From contig OMZS01000003.1 of the NCBI GenBank assembly GCA_900315565.1, positions 62,001-126,000 on the forward strand: a stretch of 64,000 bases of DNA, in the 5' to 3' direction. The stretch's first letter is position 1. Each line of letters starts with the position of its first letter. Made by a program: the position numbers and the translations under genes. This DNA is from an uncultured Prevotellaceae bacterium. GTDB lineage: Bacteria; Bacteroidota; Bacteroidia; Bacteroidales; Bacteroidaceae. A model generated the notes under the pieces. It saw nothing but the letters and a program-made list of their open reading frames with translations, had not been told where the DNA came from and made no database searches. Positions 34,244-43,596 of the stretch are shown here, piece by piece.

Positions 34244-36670
34244 TGCTTCCTTTAAGACAATCTTACTGATTTTCACCTTAGTGCCGGCAGGTGAGCCTCC
34301 GAAGTCGAAGAACAGGCGGATGGCCGATGCGTCGGTACCTTCTTTCAGCGTTGCGTTCTTCAGCGTATATACGTATGGCTCATCGGCCTTGATGTCGTGA
34401 CGTCCCTCGCAGAAGAAGTTGCTGTCGCCGGCATCGGTGAGCTTGATGGTTACGCCTGGGCAGTCGTTGTCGGCCTCCAAGACCAGCTGGAAGTGGTACT
34501 GCTTGCTGGCAGAAGCGGTGAGCTGGGTGTCGATGTGGAACTGGCCTTGCCACTGGCTGCCGCCCATGCCTTCGGGAAGGGTAATCTCGTAGGTGTCGCC
34601 ATTGCGGGTGGCCACAGGCTGAGTGGCGAGTGCTGTCCAGCTGTCGTCAGCAAACCAGTAGCCGAACTCGCTGGCCACGCTGCCATCGTCAACACCCTTC
34701 CACAGGTTGCCTGCGTCGTCGTAGCTAATGCTTACAGCCTCTTCGAAGTAGATTTTGCTGATCTTGACGTGTGTGCCGGCAGGTGAGCCTCCGAAGTCGA
34801 AGAACAGGCGGATGGCCGATGCGTCAACACCATCTTTCAGGGTTGCGCCTTCGAGTTTGAAGATGAAGGGCTCGTCGGCCTTCACGTCGTGACGTCCTTC
34901 GCAGAAGTAGTTGCTGTCGCCCGAGTCGGTGAGCTTAACGGTAACACCGGGACAGTCGTTGTCAGCCTCCATCACAAAGTAGAAGTTGTAAGCTTTGGCA
35001 GCACTTGCCGTGAGCTTGGTGTCGATGTGGAACTGGCCCTGCCACTGGCTGCCGCCCATACCCTCGGGAAGGGTAATCTGGTAGGTGTCGCCATCGTGAG
35101 TGGCCTCGTTGTTTGGAATCTGGCTCCAGCCGTCGTCGGCAAACCAGTAGCCGAAGGCTTCGAACAAAGTTCCGTCGTCAACAGCCTTCCAGAGGTTTGC
35201 GCCACTGGCGTAGTCCCAGTCCATGGTTGGCTTGTCGCCACCGCCTTGGCCACCGCCACCCGAAACGATGGTGCCGTCGTCGTCGGCATGGTTTTTCAGC
35301 ACGATGTTCGAAACATTGATGACCGTAGGACCAGCTGCGCGGCCGAAGTCGAGCACGAGCTTCACTTGCGAAAGGTCTTTGCCTTCGATGTCGCTAAGCC
35401 AGAATACATAGTCCTGACCGGCTTTCAGACTTACATTGTCCACATCGATGATGGCTTCGCTGTCGGTCTCGTCGGTAAGTTTAATGGTAACCCCGTCGAT
35501 ATCTGCATCGCTATTGAAAATGGCAGAGAAGTCGTAGTGGTTGGCGGCAGAGATGTTCAGGTCGGTATGGAAGTGAACCTGAGCCTGCCAGCGGTCGTAG
35601 CATTGGTTGGGCACCGTGATGGTGTAATCGTTGTTTCCACCCTTGAAGAGCGACTCGAAGGCAGCTGTCTGGTCGTTGCCCCAGCCCGGATCAGGATTGT
35701 AGTAGAATGTCATGGCCGGAGTGATGCCTTTCCATAGGTTGAAGTCGCTGTTGGCATCGAAGCCACTCTCCTCAACATTGCGTACGTCGGCCTCAGATGT
35801 CAGGATGAAGCGCCATGCAATGCTACGGTCGGGAGCGTCGTAAACCAGAACGAGCTTCTTGGCTGTGAGTTCCTCGATGCGGAATTTGGGATTCTCGTAC
35901 TGGGCATCGCTCGAGATATAGGGGAACGGTGTGTCGGGGCCAAGCTGGATGTAGGTTTGCTTGGAAATCTTTCCCTCGGCATCCTCCCAGTCGTACACTT
36001 CGAAACTCCAGCTGGTGGTCTTGTTGCCGATAGTGGCATCGAAGTCGGCAGGCTCCGAGCCCCACTTTGTGGTGCCCGTGTTCACGTATGTCTTGCCGTC
36101 GGCACCAGCGTTGTAGGTGTAGGTACCTCCCTTGCGGTTGTCGGTTGTGAAGGTGATGCGGTCGTCGTAAACACCAAAGTCCTTCTTGTCGTTAGGCTGT
36201 GCTGCCCACCACTCTGTACCGGCTGTTCCGGCAGGGCCGCATCCCATGTGGGCCACCTCGCGGTTGGCTATGCGCCACTCCTTGTCGCAGATGCGGCGGA
36301 AGTCGGCCGAGTAGTCAACCTTTGTCTCGTTGAACGTGAAGGTTTTGCTCACCGAGCCCTGACTGAAGCCGTTGCGGTTGCCCAGCTTCAAGTCGATGGT
36401 GTAGGTGCCGGCCTCGGGGTTCTGGAATCCCACTTCCTGCAGGGTGGAGTAGGAGGTTCCGTTGAGAATCCACACCGGATAGGTTCCTGGTGCGGGGGTA
36501 TAGGTGGCAATCATTTGGTTGGTTTCCTGGTCAACGGTCATCTGGAAATCCACGCCGTCCATGGATGGAATCCCATTGGGGTCTGCGCCTTCGAAACTCT
36601 CGGGCGAGCAGGCGGCCAGAGTCATTCCTGCCAACAGTATCCCCAACGTATGTTTAAATATCTTGTTCAT
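34241..36670 (-). CDS. Surface glycan-binding lipoprotein with tandem carbohydrate-binding modules
   Basis: Occupies the SusE/F-like position after SusD. The 809-residue lipoprotein (lipobox LAAC, Cys 21) has an N-terminal PKD-like domain, a WAAQPND/DRITFTTDN beta domain, and three CBM-like jelly-roll modules (about 310-465, 490-645, 653-809). The last two are near-identical (GMGGSQWQGQFHIDT, EADNDCPGV, FCEGRHD, SAIRLFFDFGGSPAGT), which indicates recent duplication. A glycine-rich linker (SGGGGQGGGDK) separates them from the first module. It probably captures beta-glucan at the outer surface. ATG 36670 fits the signal peptide best. Confidence 0.85.
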   Translation of the reverse strand: MNKIFKHTLGILLAGMTLAACSPESFEGADPNGIPSMDGVDFQMTVDQETNQMIATYTPAPGTYPVWILNGTSYSTLQEVGFQNPEAGTYTIDLKLGNRNGFSQGSVSKTFTFNETKVDYSADFRRICDKEWRIANREVAHMGCGPAGTAGTEWWAAQPNDKKDFGVYDDRITFTTDNRKGGTYTYNAGADGKTYVNTGTTKWGSEPADFDATIGNKTTSWSFEVYDWEDAEGKISKQTYIQLGPDTPFPYISSDAQYENPKFRIEELTAKKLVLVYDAPDRSIAWRFILTSEADVRNVEESGFDANSDFNLWKGITPAMTFYYNPDPGWGNDQTAAFESLFKGGNNDYTITVPNQCYDRWQAQVHFHTDLNISAANHYDFSAIFNSDADIDGVTIKLTDETDSEAIIDVDNVSLKAGQDYVFWLSDIEGKDLSQVKLVLDFGRAAGPTVINVSNIVLKNHADDDGTIVSGGGGQGGGDKPTMDWDYASGANLWKAVDDGTLFEAFGYWFADDGWSQIPNNEATHDGDTYQITLPEGMGGSQWQGQFHIDTKLTASAAKAYNFYFVMEADNDCPGVTVKLTDSGDSNYFCEGRHDVKADEPFIFKLEGATLKDGVDASAIRLFFDFGGSPAGTHVKISKIYFEEAVSISYDDAGNLWKGVDDGSVASEFGYWFADDSWTALATQPVATRNGDTYEITLPEGMGGSQWQGQFHIDTQLTASASKQYHFQLVLEADNDCPGVTIKLTDAGDSNFFCEGRHDIKADEPYVYTLKNATLKEGTDASAIRLFFDFGGSPAGTKVKISKIVLKEA

Positions 36671-36687
36671 AATCAATTTGTTTGCTG

Positions 36688-36722
36688 TGTTCAATTATCA
36701 ATTGTCAATTATCAATTATCAA
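36688..36722 (-). repeat. GATAATTGAC-type junction repeat after susD
   Basis: The SusD stop (TGA) begins a run of TTGATAATTGATAATTGACA units on the minus strand that fills most of the gap to the next gene. Confidence 0.8.
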
Positions 36723-38245
36723 TATTCGTTCTGCTTCAGGTTGGGGTCGGAGTCGAGCTCAGCCTGTGCAATGGGGATGTATTTCTTGTTGGGGGTCCAT
36801 GCGTTGGTACGGTAGCCGTAGGTGTCGGGCACCAGCACAGTGGCGGCCTTGCCTGTGCGCACCAGGTCCCAGTAGCGTTTGCCCTCGCCGACGAACTCCA
36901 GGTGGCGCTCCTCAATCACGTCGTCTTTGCTTACGCTTGAGAGCGGAGCCAAACCGGCACGCTGGCGTACCTCGTTGACATACTGGCTAGCCGTGGCGGC
37001 GCTGCCTCCCGTCTCGAGCAGCAGCTCGGCGGCGTTGAGCAATGTTTCGGCATAGCGGTAATAGCGCAGGTTGTTGTTGTAGTTCAGGTTGCCGTCGAAT
37101 CCGGCATCGGCGTTGTTGGCACTCTGTGGGCGGTATTTCTTCAGCCACAGGTGGGTGTCCTGATAGCGCTCGGTGTAGCTGACACCGCGCACGTCCCAGA
37201 TGGTGGCGTCGCGACGCACGTCGCCCTCAGCATAGCGGGCGTAGGTTTCGAGTTTCACGGGCAGGAATCCCCAGCCGTCGGCTCCCGAGTTCCAGCCGTC
37301 GCCTCCGGGCCACGAGTTGGGCGAGATGAGCGTGGGAAGCACCGTTCCGCCAATGGCCAGCGGGCTGCTCCAGCCGCGCTCGTTGTTGCCGTCCTCATAG
37401 TTGATTTCCCAGATGGACTCGGCACACCACTCGCCGCTCTCTTCCCACAGGTCGGCATAGTCGGGGTTGAGTGCATACGAGCTGTCGCTGATGATGGCCT
37501 GCATGTACTGCAGGGCCTTGGCGTAGCGGCTCTTGTCGTTCTGGTACATCACCATCTCGGCATACATCATGTAGCACATGGCCTGCGACACGCGGCCGCT
37601 GTTGGCGTTGTCCCAGCGCATGGGGAGCGCGTTGGATGCGATGACTTCCTCCAGTTCGCCGATGAGCTGGTCGTACACCTCGTCGGCCTGCATCTGCGGG
37701 GCGGTGTAGTTGGTGGCGGCGGTCAGGTTCTCCAGATAGAAGGGAATGTTGCCAAAGTAGTGCCACAGCATGTTGTAGTAGAACACGCGCAACGCGCGGG
37801 CCTGCATCTCGTAGCTCTGCTTGTTTTTCTCGCTGACCGACTCGTCGGCCCATCCCAGGTATTTCAGCAGGTCGTTGCAGCGCTTGATGCCCGAGTAGTC
37901 AACCGTCCAGAGCGACGAGAGAGTGTTGTTCTCGTCGGCCTCGTAGTTGAACAGCATGTGCCAGTTCTGCATGTCGGTTTTGTTAGAGCCGCCCACCCAG
38001 AAGTCGTCGCCCATGATTTCGGCGTCGATGTTGAGTGCGTTGTACTGGCTGAGTCCCCAGTCGGGCCAGTGGATGGGGTCGTAGGCGGCCACGAGTGCCT
38101 CTTGCAGATGGGCGTCGGTCTTGAAATAGTCCTCCAGAGGCTCGCCCGAGGGATTCTGCACCTCCAGGAAGTCGTCGTTGCAGGCTGTGGTGAGCGTCAG
38201 GGTGGCTGCCAGCATGCCTATCGTGAATATCTTAGTTGTTTTCAT
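36719..38245 (-). CDS. SusD-like glycan-binding lipoprotein
   Basis: Outer-membrane lid that binds oligosaccharide and pairs with the SusC transporter. The 508-residue protein has a lipobox (TLTTAC, Cys 22), helical TPR-like N-terminal half (ALVAAYDPIHWPDWGLSQYNALNIDAE), ARALRVFYYNMLWHYFGNIPF, and a RagB/SusD C-terminal region ending VIEERHLEFVGEGKRYWDLVRTG, which is diagnostic. The gene follows susC by 21 bases. Confidence 0.95.
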   Translation of the reverse strand: MKTTKIFTIGMLAATLTLTTACNDDFLEVQNPSGEPLEDYFKTDAHLQEALVAAYDPIHWPDWGLSQYNALNIDAEIMGDDFWVGGSNKTDMQNWHMLFNYEADENNTLSSLWTVDYSGIKRCNDLLKYLGWADESVSEKNKQSYEMQARALRVFYYNMLWHYFGNIPFYLENLTAATNYTAPQMQADEVYDQLIGELEEVIASNALPMRWDNANSGRVSQAMCYMMYAEMVMYQNDKSRYAKALQYMQAIISDSSYALNPDYADLWEESGEWCAESIWEINYEDGNNERGWSSPLAIGGTVLPTLISPNSWPGGDGWNSGADGWGFLPVKLETYARYAEGDVRRDATIWDVRGVSYTERYQDTHLWLKKYRPQSANNADAGFDGNLNYNNNLRYYRYAETLLNAAELLLETGGSAATASQYVNEVRQRAGLAPLSSVSKDDVIEERHLEFVGEGKRYWDLVRTGKAATVLVPDTYGYRTNAWTPNKKYIPIAQAELDSDPNLKQNEY

Positions 38246-38266
38246 ATTGTTTTCGGTGTTTATGGT

Positions 38267-41200
38267 TTAAAAAGCGAGGTTGAATCCTACGGTCCAGGTG
38301 CGTGCCTGCGGATAGATACCGCGGTCAACGCCCAGCGACTTGCTGTTAGACGAAATTTCGGGGTCGAATCCCCAATACTTGGTGAAGGTGAAGAGGTTTT
38401 CGGCCATGACAAACAGTCGCAGACGCTCTACGAAGAAGCGCTTGGTGATGTTGGCCGGCAGGGTGTAGCCCAGTGAGACGTTCTTGACGCGCATGTAGGC
38501 TCCGTCGCAGATGTAGAGGTCGCTCATGAGCCAGTTGGTGGCGTCGCCGTTGCGCAGGATGGGATACTTGTTGCTGGTGCCTTCGCCCGTCCAGCGGCCC
38601 AACATCCAAGTGGGGAAGTTGCCCGAGAACACGTCGGTGCGGTAGGTACCGTCGAAGATGTCGGCATCGGCCACGCCTTGCAGGAAGAGGTTGAAGTCGA
38701 ATCCCTTCCACGAGGCGTCGAAGTTCACGCCGTAGGTCCAGGTGGGCGAGCCGTGGCCAATGTTGGTGCGGTCGTCGGAGGTGATTTGTCCGTCGCCGTT
38801 CACATCAACAAAGCGCACGTCGCCAGGCTGTGCGTTAGGCATAATCAGGCTGCCGTCGGCATTCTGGTAGGCCTGCACGTCGGCCTTGGTCTGGAACACG
38901 CCGTCGGTCTTGTAGCCGAAGAAGTAGGGGAAGGCTTCGCCGTTGGAGCCGCGCACGCCGCCGCCCGAGATGCCCTGTATGCCGCCGTAGTCAACAAAGC
39001 CCGTGTCGTTGCCCAGGTTCTTCAGTTTGTTGTGCTGGTAGGTGGCGTTGGCTTTCAGGCCGAACTTGGCGTCGCCCAGGTTCCACTTGTAGCCCAGCTC
39101 TATCTCCACGCCGCTGTTCTCCATGTCGCCCACGTTGCCCCAGGGCTTGCTCTCGCCCAGGTAGCTCGGCACGGCCATCTGGATGAGCATGCCGTTGGTC
39201 TTCTTCACGTAGTAATCTACGGTGAAGGTCAGCGAGTTGTTCAGGAATCCGAAGTCAACGCCCAGGTCGGTCTGCTCGCTCTCTTCCCATTTCAGGTCGG
39301 GGTTGGCCGTGGCGCTGGCCTTGGTGCCGTTGAACTTCATGGCGTTCTTGCCGAAGAGCACGTTGTTGCCCGTAGAGGTGAGCACGGTGTAGAGGAAGTT
39401 GTCGATGTTGTCGCTACCGTTCTTACCCCAGCTGGCGCGCAGCTTCAGGTTGGTGAGCCAGTTGCGGCTGCCCTCCATGAACTTTTCGTTCATGATGTTC
39501 CAACCTACTGACACCGAGGGGAATGTGCCGTACTTGCTGTTGGGGCCGAATCGGCTCGAGCCGTCGCGGCGGATAGTGGCCTGCAGCATGTAGCGCTCGT
39601 CGTAGTTGTAGCTCAGACGGGCGAAGAGCGACGACAGGCGGTGCTCCACGCCGATGCCTCCCCAGCCGTTGAACTCGGCGTAGGGGGTGCCGTCCAGCTT
39701 GCCGTCCTCGGTCACGTTGTAGATGACGGTCGAGGTGGTGTTGTTCAGATAGGGTTTCTCAATGTTGTTCAGGTTCCAGCGGTTCACGCCCAGGTAGTCG
39801 CTCTTGTTCTTCATGGCCGACTGTCCCAGCACAATGCCGATGGTGTGCTTGCCGAAAATCTTGTCGTAGGTAAGCGTGTTCTCCACCTGCCAGTTGGTGC
39901 CCTTCGAGGTCTGCGACTCGGCGCTCGTATGGTCGTTGTAGTTATTGCCAGAGTGCTGATACTTGGTCAGCGTGGCGGCATCGTAGCCCCAGAACGAGAG
40001 GTCGGCGCTATAGGTGAAGTGGTATTTCAGGTTGTCCCACAGCCCCAGGTCGATGGAGAACTTGGGCACAAACTTGTGCGACCAGTTCTTTGTGGGGTTC
40101 AGGGCCATCAGGGCCAGCGGGTTGTTCATTTCCTGATATGTGCCGGCAAAACCGGGAATGGTGTAGTAGTTGCCGTTCTCGTCGCGGGTCAACTGGCGCA
40201 GCTCGCGGCTGGTCTTGGTGCCAATCACCTCGCCGTCGGCGTTATACACGTTGGGGTCTTCGTAGTTGCGGTAGTACTGGGCAGCCAGTTTCTCGTCGAG
40301 TACCGTCGGGGCCAGCGTGGGAGCCAGATAGAGTGCCGAGCCCAGCCACGAGCCATACTCGGTGTTTTCGGATATGCCTGTGCTCTTCACGCGTGTGTAA
40401 GCCATGTTCACGGTCACGTCCAGTTTGTTCAGGAAGTTGCGCTCCTTGGTGGCGTCGAACACGTTGTAGATGTTGTTCGAACGCAGCGCCAGACGCTCAT
40501 AGTTGGAGTGGCCCTTGTTGCCGCCCACGATACCCTCCTGGGTGTAGAAGCCCAGCGACAGGTAGTAGTTCAGGCGCTCAGAGGCTCCGCTGATGCTCAG
40601 GTCGTGGTTCTGCACGGGGGCATTGTCGTTGAACACCAGGTCCTGCCAGTTGGTGCCGAAACCGTTGATAGCCTGGCCGTTGCTGTCGGTCAGATGGTAG
40701 GGGTCGGCATAGAGCGGGGCCTGTCCGCCGTTCACGTTGCGCTCGTTCTGCAGAATGGCATAGTCGGTGGCACTCGTCACGTCGCGGCGGCGCCAGGCAG
40801 TCTGCCAGCCCTGCGAGAAGTTGTAGTTCACGTTGGTCTTGCCAATCTTGCCGCGCTTGGTGGTGACCAGCACCACACCGTTGGCGGCACGGGCACCGTA
40901 GATGGCACCCGAGGCAGCATCCTTCAGCACCTCGATGCTCTCAATGTCGTTGGGGTTTACAAAGTCAAGGCCGCCCTCAATAGGCATGCCATCGACAATG
41001 TAGAGCGGGTCGCTATTATTAATAGTACCCGTACCACGTATAAGCACCTTGGGCGAAGCGCCGGGCTGACCCGACGACGAGGTGACGTTCACACCGGCGG
41101 CCAAGCCCTTCAGGGCGTTGTCCATACGCACCGGCGTCTTGCCGTTCAGGTCGTCGGCACTCACCTTGGCGATGGAGGCCGTCACCACGCTCTTTTTCTG

Positions 41201-41527
41201 AACGCCGTAGCCGATTACCACCACATCGTTGAGCAGCTGAGTGTCATCGTTCAGCACGATGCGCATGTTGGCGGCTGCTTTTACTGTTTGCGACGTGTAG
41301 CCGATAAACGACACCGTCAGCCTGGTGCCGGGCTCCACGCTGATGGCAAATTTTCCGTCAACATCGGTGATTGCACCGTTCGACGTGCCTTCCTCAACAA
41401 CAGAAGCGCCTATGATGGGCTCTCCTGTTGAATCAATCACAGTACCCGTGAAACGTTGTTTCTGGGCAAAGGCCGCTACTGACAAGAACAATGTCAATAG
41501 CACAAATAAATACCTTTTCTGATTCAT
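38267..41527 (-). CDS. SusC-like TonB-dependent outer-membrane transporter
   Basis: Imports oligosaccharides with SusD using TonB energy. The 1086-residue protein has a signal peptide (MNQKRYLFVLLTLFLSVAAFAQ), a carboxypeptidase-D-like N-terminal domain (FTGTVIDSTGEPIIGASVVEEG), TonB box region (DVVVIGYGVQKK), plug (PKVLIRGTGTINNSDPLYIVDGMPI) and a 22-strand barrel ending WTVGFNLAF. Length fits the family. It is the first gene of the operon, behind the promoter at 41584-41591. Its substrate, inferred from linked GH16, GH5 and GH3 genes, is a beta-glucan such as laminarin or mixed-linkage glucan. Confidence 0.95.
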   Translation of the reverse strand: MNQKRYLFVLLTLFLSVAAFAQKQRFTGTVIDSTGEPIIGASVVEEGTSNGAITDVDGKFAISVEPGTRLTVSFIGYTSQTVKAAANMRIVLNDDTQLLNDVVVIGYGVQKKSVVTASIAKVSADDLNGKTPVRMDNALKGLAAGVNVTSSSGQPGASPKVLIRGTGTINNSDPLYIVDGMPIEGGLDFVNPNDIESIEVLKDAASGAIYGARAANGVVLVTTKRGKIGKTNVNYNFSQGWQTAWRRRDVTSATDYAILQNERNVNGGQAPLYADPYHLTDSNGQAINGFGTNWQDLVFNDNAPVQNHDLSISGASERLNYYLSLGFYTQEGIVGGNKGHSNYERLALRSNNIYNVFDATKERNFLNKLDVTVNMAYTRVKSTGISENTEYGSWLGSALYLAPTLAPTVLDEKLAAQYYRNYEDPNVYNADGEVIGTKTSRELRQLTRDENGNYYTIPGFAGTYQEMNNPLALMALNPTKNWSHKFVPKFSIDLGLWDNLKYHFTYSADLSFWGYDAATLTKYQHSGNNYNDHTSAESQTSKGTNWQVENTLTYDKIFGKHTIGIVLGQSAMKNKSDYLGVNRWNLNNIEKPYLNNTTSTVIYNVTEDGKLDGTPYAEFNGWGGIGVEHRLSSLFARLSYNYDERYMLQATIRRDGSSRFGPNSKYGTFPSVSVGWNIMNEKFMEGSRNWLTNLKLRASWGKNGSDNIDNFLYTVLTSTGNNVLFGKNAMKFNGTKASATANPDLKWEESEQTDLGVDFGFLNNSLTFTVDYYVKKTNGMLIQMAVPSYLGESKPWGNVGDMENSGVEIELGYKWNLGDAKFGLKANATYQHNKLKNLGNDTGFVDYGGIQGISGGGVRGSNGEAFPYFFGYKTDGVFQTKADVQAYQNADGSLIMPNAQPGDVRFVDVNGDGQITSDDRTNIGHGSPTWTYGVNFDASWKGFDFNLFLQGVADADIFDGTYRTDVFSGNFPTWMLGRWTGEGTSNKYPILRNGDATNWLMSDLYICDGAYMRVKNVSLGYTLPANITKRFFVERLRLFVMAENLFTFTKYWGFDPEISSNSKSLGVDRGIYPQARTWTVGFNLAF

Positions 41528-41583
41528 ACTTTAGGTTTTTTTGAATTATTAATGATATGATGTTCGTCAAAAAGTTTTCGGTG

Positions 41584-41591
41584 CAAAGATA
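41584..41591 (-). promoter_or_regulatory. Promoter of the beta-glucan operon, -7 box TATCTTTG
   Basis: TATCTTTG on the minus strand, 57 bases upstream of the susC ATG. The -33 region is weak, as expected for an activator-dependent promoter. Confidence 0.62.
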
Positions 41592-42372
41592 CATTAAATA
41601 CATACTGGTGAAGTGTAGATATAGTTAAAAAGTGGATTCAAAAATGTTTCATTTTCTTGTAACGCGCATAAAAACAGACAGTTGTCAATTTTGTATATAA
41701 TCAAAAAAGTGGACGGAATATAGACGTGTAGAAAGTACATTTTACCCCGATTTTGCCGTTTTTCAAAGTGTCTTTTCTACACTTCAAGATTTTTTTTGAG
41801 TGTTTTCCATTCGGCTTTTTCGGTCGAAAATCAGACAGTTTTAAATCATTAAACCATTAAACCAAACAACCATTTCTCATTTTTGATTTTCATCTTTTTT
41901 TGATGAATAATTTTTATTTATATATATATAAATAAGTTTTTTTACCCACCATTTGGTTTAAAGGTTTAATGGTTTAAAGGTTTTATTCTTACCGGTGGTA
42001 AAGGTACAATGAAACTAGATATTCACCCTTCGCTTGTGTACGCACAAATATCATCGTATCTGGTATTTACATATTCAGACGTGGTGTTTTTGTTGTCGCA
42101 CGCGAGTTCTTCCCCTGATTCCCCCTTGAGAGAGGCCTCCTGCGGTTCTTCCTGTGCCTCAAATAGAGGCATCCATTCGTTTTCGGGAGAGTGGAGAGTG
42201 TGCAGGGTGGTCTCTTTTTGAGTGGAGAGAGCTCATGTAAACCCATGAGAGCTGGTGAGTTGGAATGGGGTCTGTAATATCATGCAAATAGTCTTTGTAA
42301 AACTTTTTCATAAATTTCTCACAAGTGCCTTTTTTTCGTGCTTCAACTATTGCATGCCTGCAAATCCTTTTG
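41592..42372. other. Long AT-rich intergenic region between susC and the esterase gene
   Basis: About 780 bases without a convincing gene. It contains an inverted repeat AAACCATTAAACC (41851-41863) with GGTTTAATGGTTT (41963-41975), a TATATATATA run near 41920-41930, and GTTTAAAG-type repeats near 41956-41982. A 70-codon frame at 42009-42221 has no recognisable features. Control sites for the operon and for the divergent esterase are expected here but cannot be named. Confidence 0.5.
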
Positions 42373-42380
42373 TAACTTTG
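42373..42380 (+). promoter_or_regulatory. Promoter of the esterase gene, -7 box TAACTTTG
   Basis: TAACTTTG fits TAnnTTTG and lies 41 bases before the ATG at 42422. Confidence 0.65.
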
Positions 42381-42421
42381 CACATAGAAAAAGCACCCCA
42401 ACACTTAACACCCAACACCCA

Positions 42422-43543
42422 ATGAAAAAAATAATTTTTATTCTGATGACCATCATGAGTACACTTCAGTTGCAAGCACAAGACCAGAACTTCTGGATAT
42501 TCCTCTGCTTCGGACAGTCGAACATGGCCGGGCAGGCACCCATCGAGCAGCAAGACCTGACGGTTGGCGACCGCTATCTGAGCATGGCAACCACCGATGG
42601 CGGCGATGGCCGCAAGCTGGGCACCTGGCGCAAGGCCGTGCCGCCCCTCTGCCGCGCCGACGCCCATCTGGGCCCTGCCGACTGGTTTGGGCGCACGCTC
42701 GTCGATGTGGTGCCCGAGAATGTGCGCATCGGCATTGTGTCGGTGGCTGTAGAAGGCTGTCCTATTACCTTCTTCGACAAAGACCAGAACGCAGCCCTCA
42801 TCGCCAAGGAGGAGCGCGACTGGATGAACGGAATCCTCGACCAGTACGGGCGCGACCCTTACCAGCGCCTGCTGGACATGGCCCGGATTGCCGCCAAGGA
42901 CGGAGTGATAAAGGGCATTCTGCTGCATCAGGGCGAGACCGATGCCTATAACGATGAATGGCGCAAGACGGTAAGGAAAATTTACCGCGACCTGCAACAG
43001 GAATTGCAGTTCGACTCTACGGCTGTGCCCCTGCTCGTGGGAGAGGTGGTGCGCGGCGAATATGGCGGCATCTGCGGCCATGCCAATCCTGCTATCAACG
43101 ACATTGCCAATCATTATGCCAACACCTATGTGGTGTCGTCGGAAGGATGCATGCCCAGCGACGACAATCTGCATTTCAGTAGCGAGGGCTACCGCCAGCT
43201 GGGCCGTCATTATGCCCTGCGCTATCTGGAGGCCGCCCATCCTGCGTTGGCAGAAGTCTGCCGCCAGCAATTGGCTGCCGCCGGACTCGACAAGGTGAGT
43301 GTTGCCACGTCGAACCTCACCGTGAATACAAAGCGCTCGGGCACCACGCTGAGCGTCACGGCGTCGGAACCTGTAGATAAGGTGGATGTGGTCAGCTTCT
43401 CGGGGCAGACCGTGAAGACCTTCACCCTCAACGGGAAGAAGGAATTCAATCTCTCATTAGAGCAGCTGCCCAAAGAAAAACTGGTGTTCGTGTTTCAGAA
43501 TGCCAATGCAAAGGCGACTATCGACTTGATAATTGATAATTGA
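42422..43543 (+). CDS. Sialate O-acetylesterase/acetyl-xylan-esterase-like SGNH hydrolase
   Basis: Predicted secreted carbohydrate acetylesterase. The 373-residue protein has a signal peptide (MKKIIFILMTIMSTLQLQA), the nucleophile block FLCFGQSNMAGQAP, the middle block LLHQGETDAYND and the Asp-His block DDNLHFSSEGYRQLG, which together match the SASA/CE6-like esterases. The last about 70 residues (VDVVSFSGQTVKTFTLNGKKEFNLSLEQL) form a small beta domain that resembles a type IX secretion sorting tail; this is tentative. The protein ends LIIDN inside the GATAATTGAC junction repeat. Confidence 0.83.
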   Translation: MKKIIFILMTIMSTLQLQAQDQNFWIFLCFGQSNMAGQAPIEQQDLTVGDRYLSMATTDGGDGRKLGTWRKAVPPLCRADAHLGPADWFGRTLVDVVPENVRIGIVSVAVEGCPITFFDKDQNAALIAKEERDWMNGILDQYGRDPYQRLLDMARIAAKDGVIKGILLHQGETDAYNDEWRKTVRKIYRDLQQELQFDSTAVPLLVGEVVRGEYGGICGHANPAINDIANHYANTYVVSSEGCMPSDDNLHFSSEGYRQLGRHYALRYLEAAHPALAEVCRQQLAAAGLDKVSVATSNLTVNTKRSGTTLSVTASEPVDKVDVVSFSGQTVKTFTLNGKKEFNLSLEQLPKEKLVFVFQNANAKATIDLIIDN

Positions 43544-43590
43544 CAATTGATAATTGACAATTGACAATTGATAATTGAAAATAGTAAAAT
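43526..43590 (+). repeat. GATAATTGAC-type junction repeat after the esterase
   Basis: TTGATAATTGATAATTGACA and further units begin within the last codons (LIIDN, stop) of the esterase and continue for about 50 bases. Confidence 0.82.
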
Positions 43591-43596
43591 AGTAAA

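Noticed and set aside
37151-38476. 441-codon open frame opposite susD
   Set aside because: Antisense shadow; it spans the susC-susD junction and has V/H/G-rich, non-protein-like composition.
39641-41431. 596-codon open frame on the plus strand opposite susC
   Set aside because: Shadow frame caused by codon bias in a high-GC gene; sequence is low-complexity V/H/L-rich and the SusC protein on the minus strand is complete.
42009-42221. 70-codon open frame in the susC-esterase gap
   Set aside because: No promoter spacing, motif or composition typical of a real protein; it runs through repeat-like sequence.
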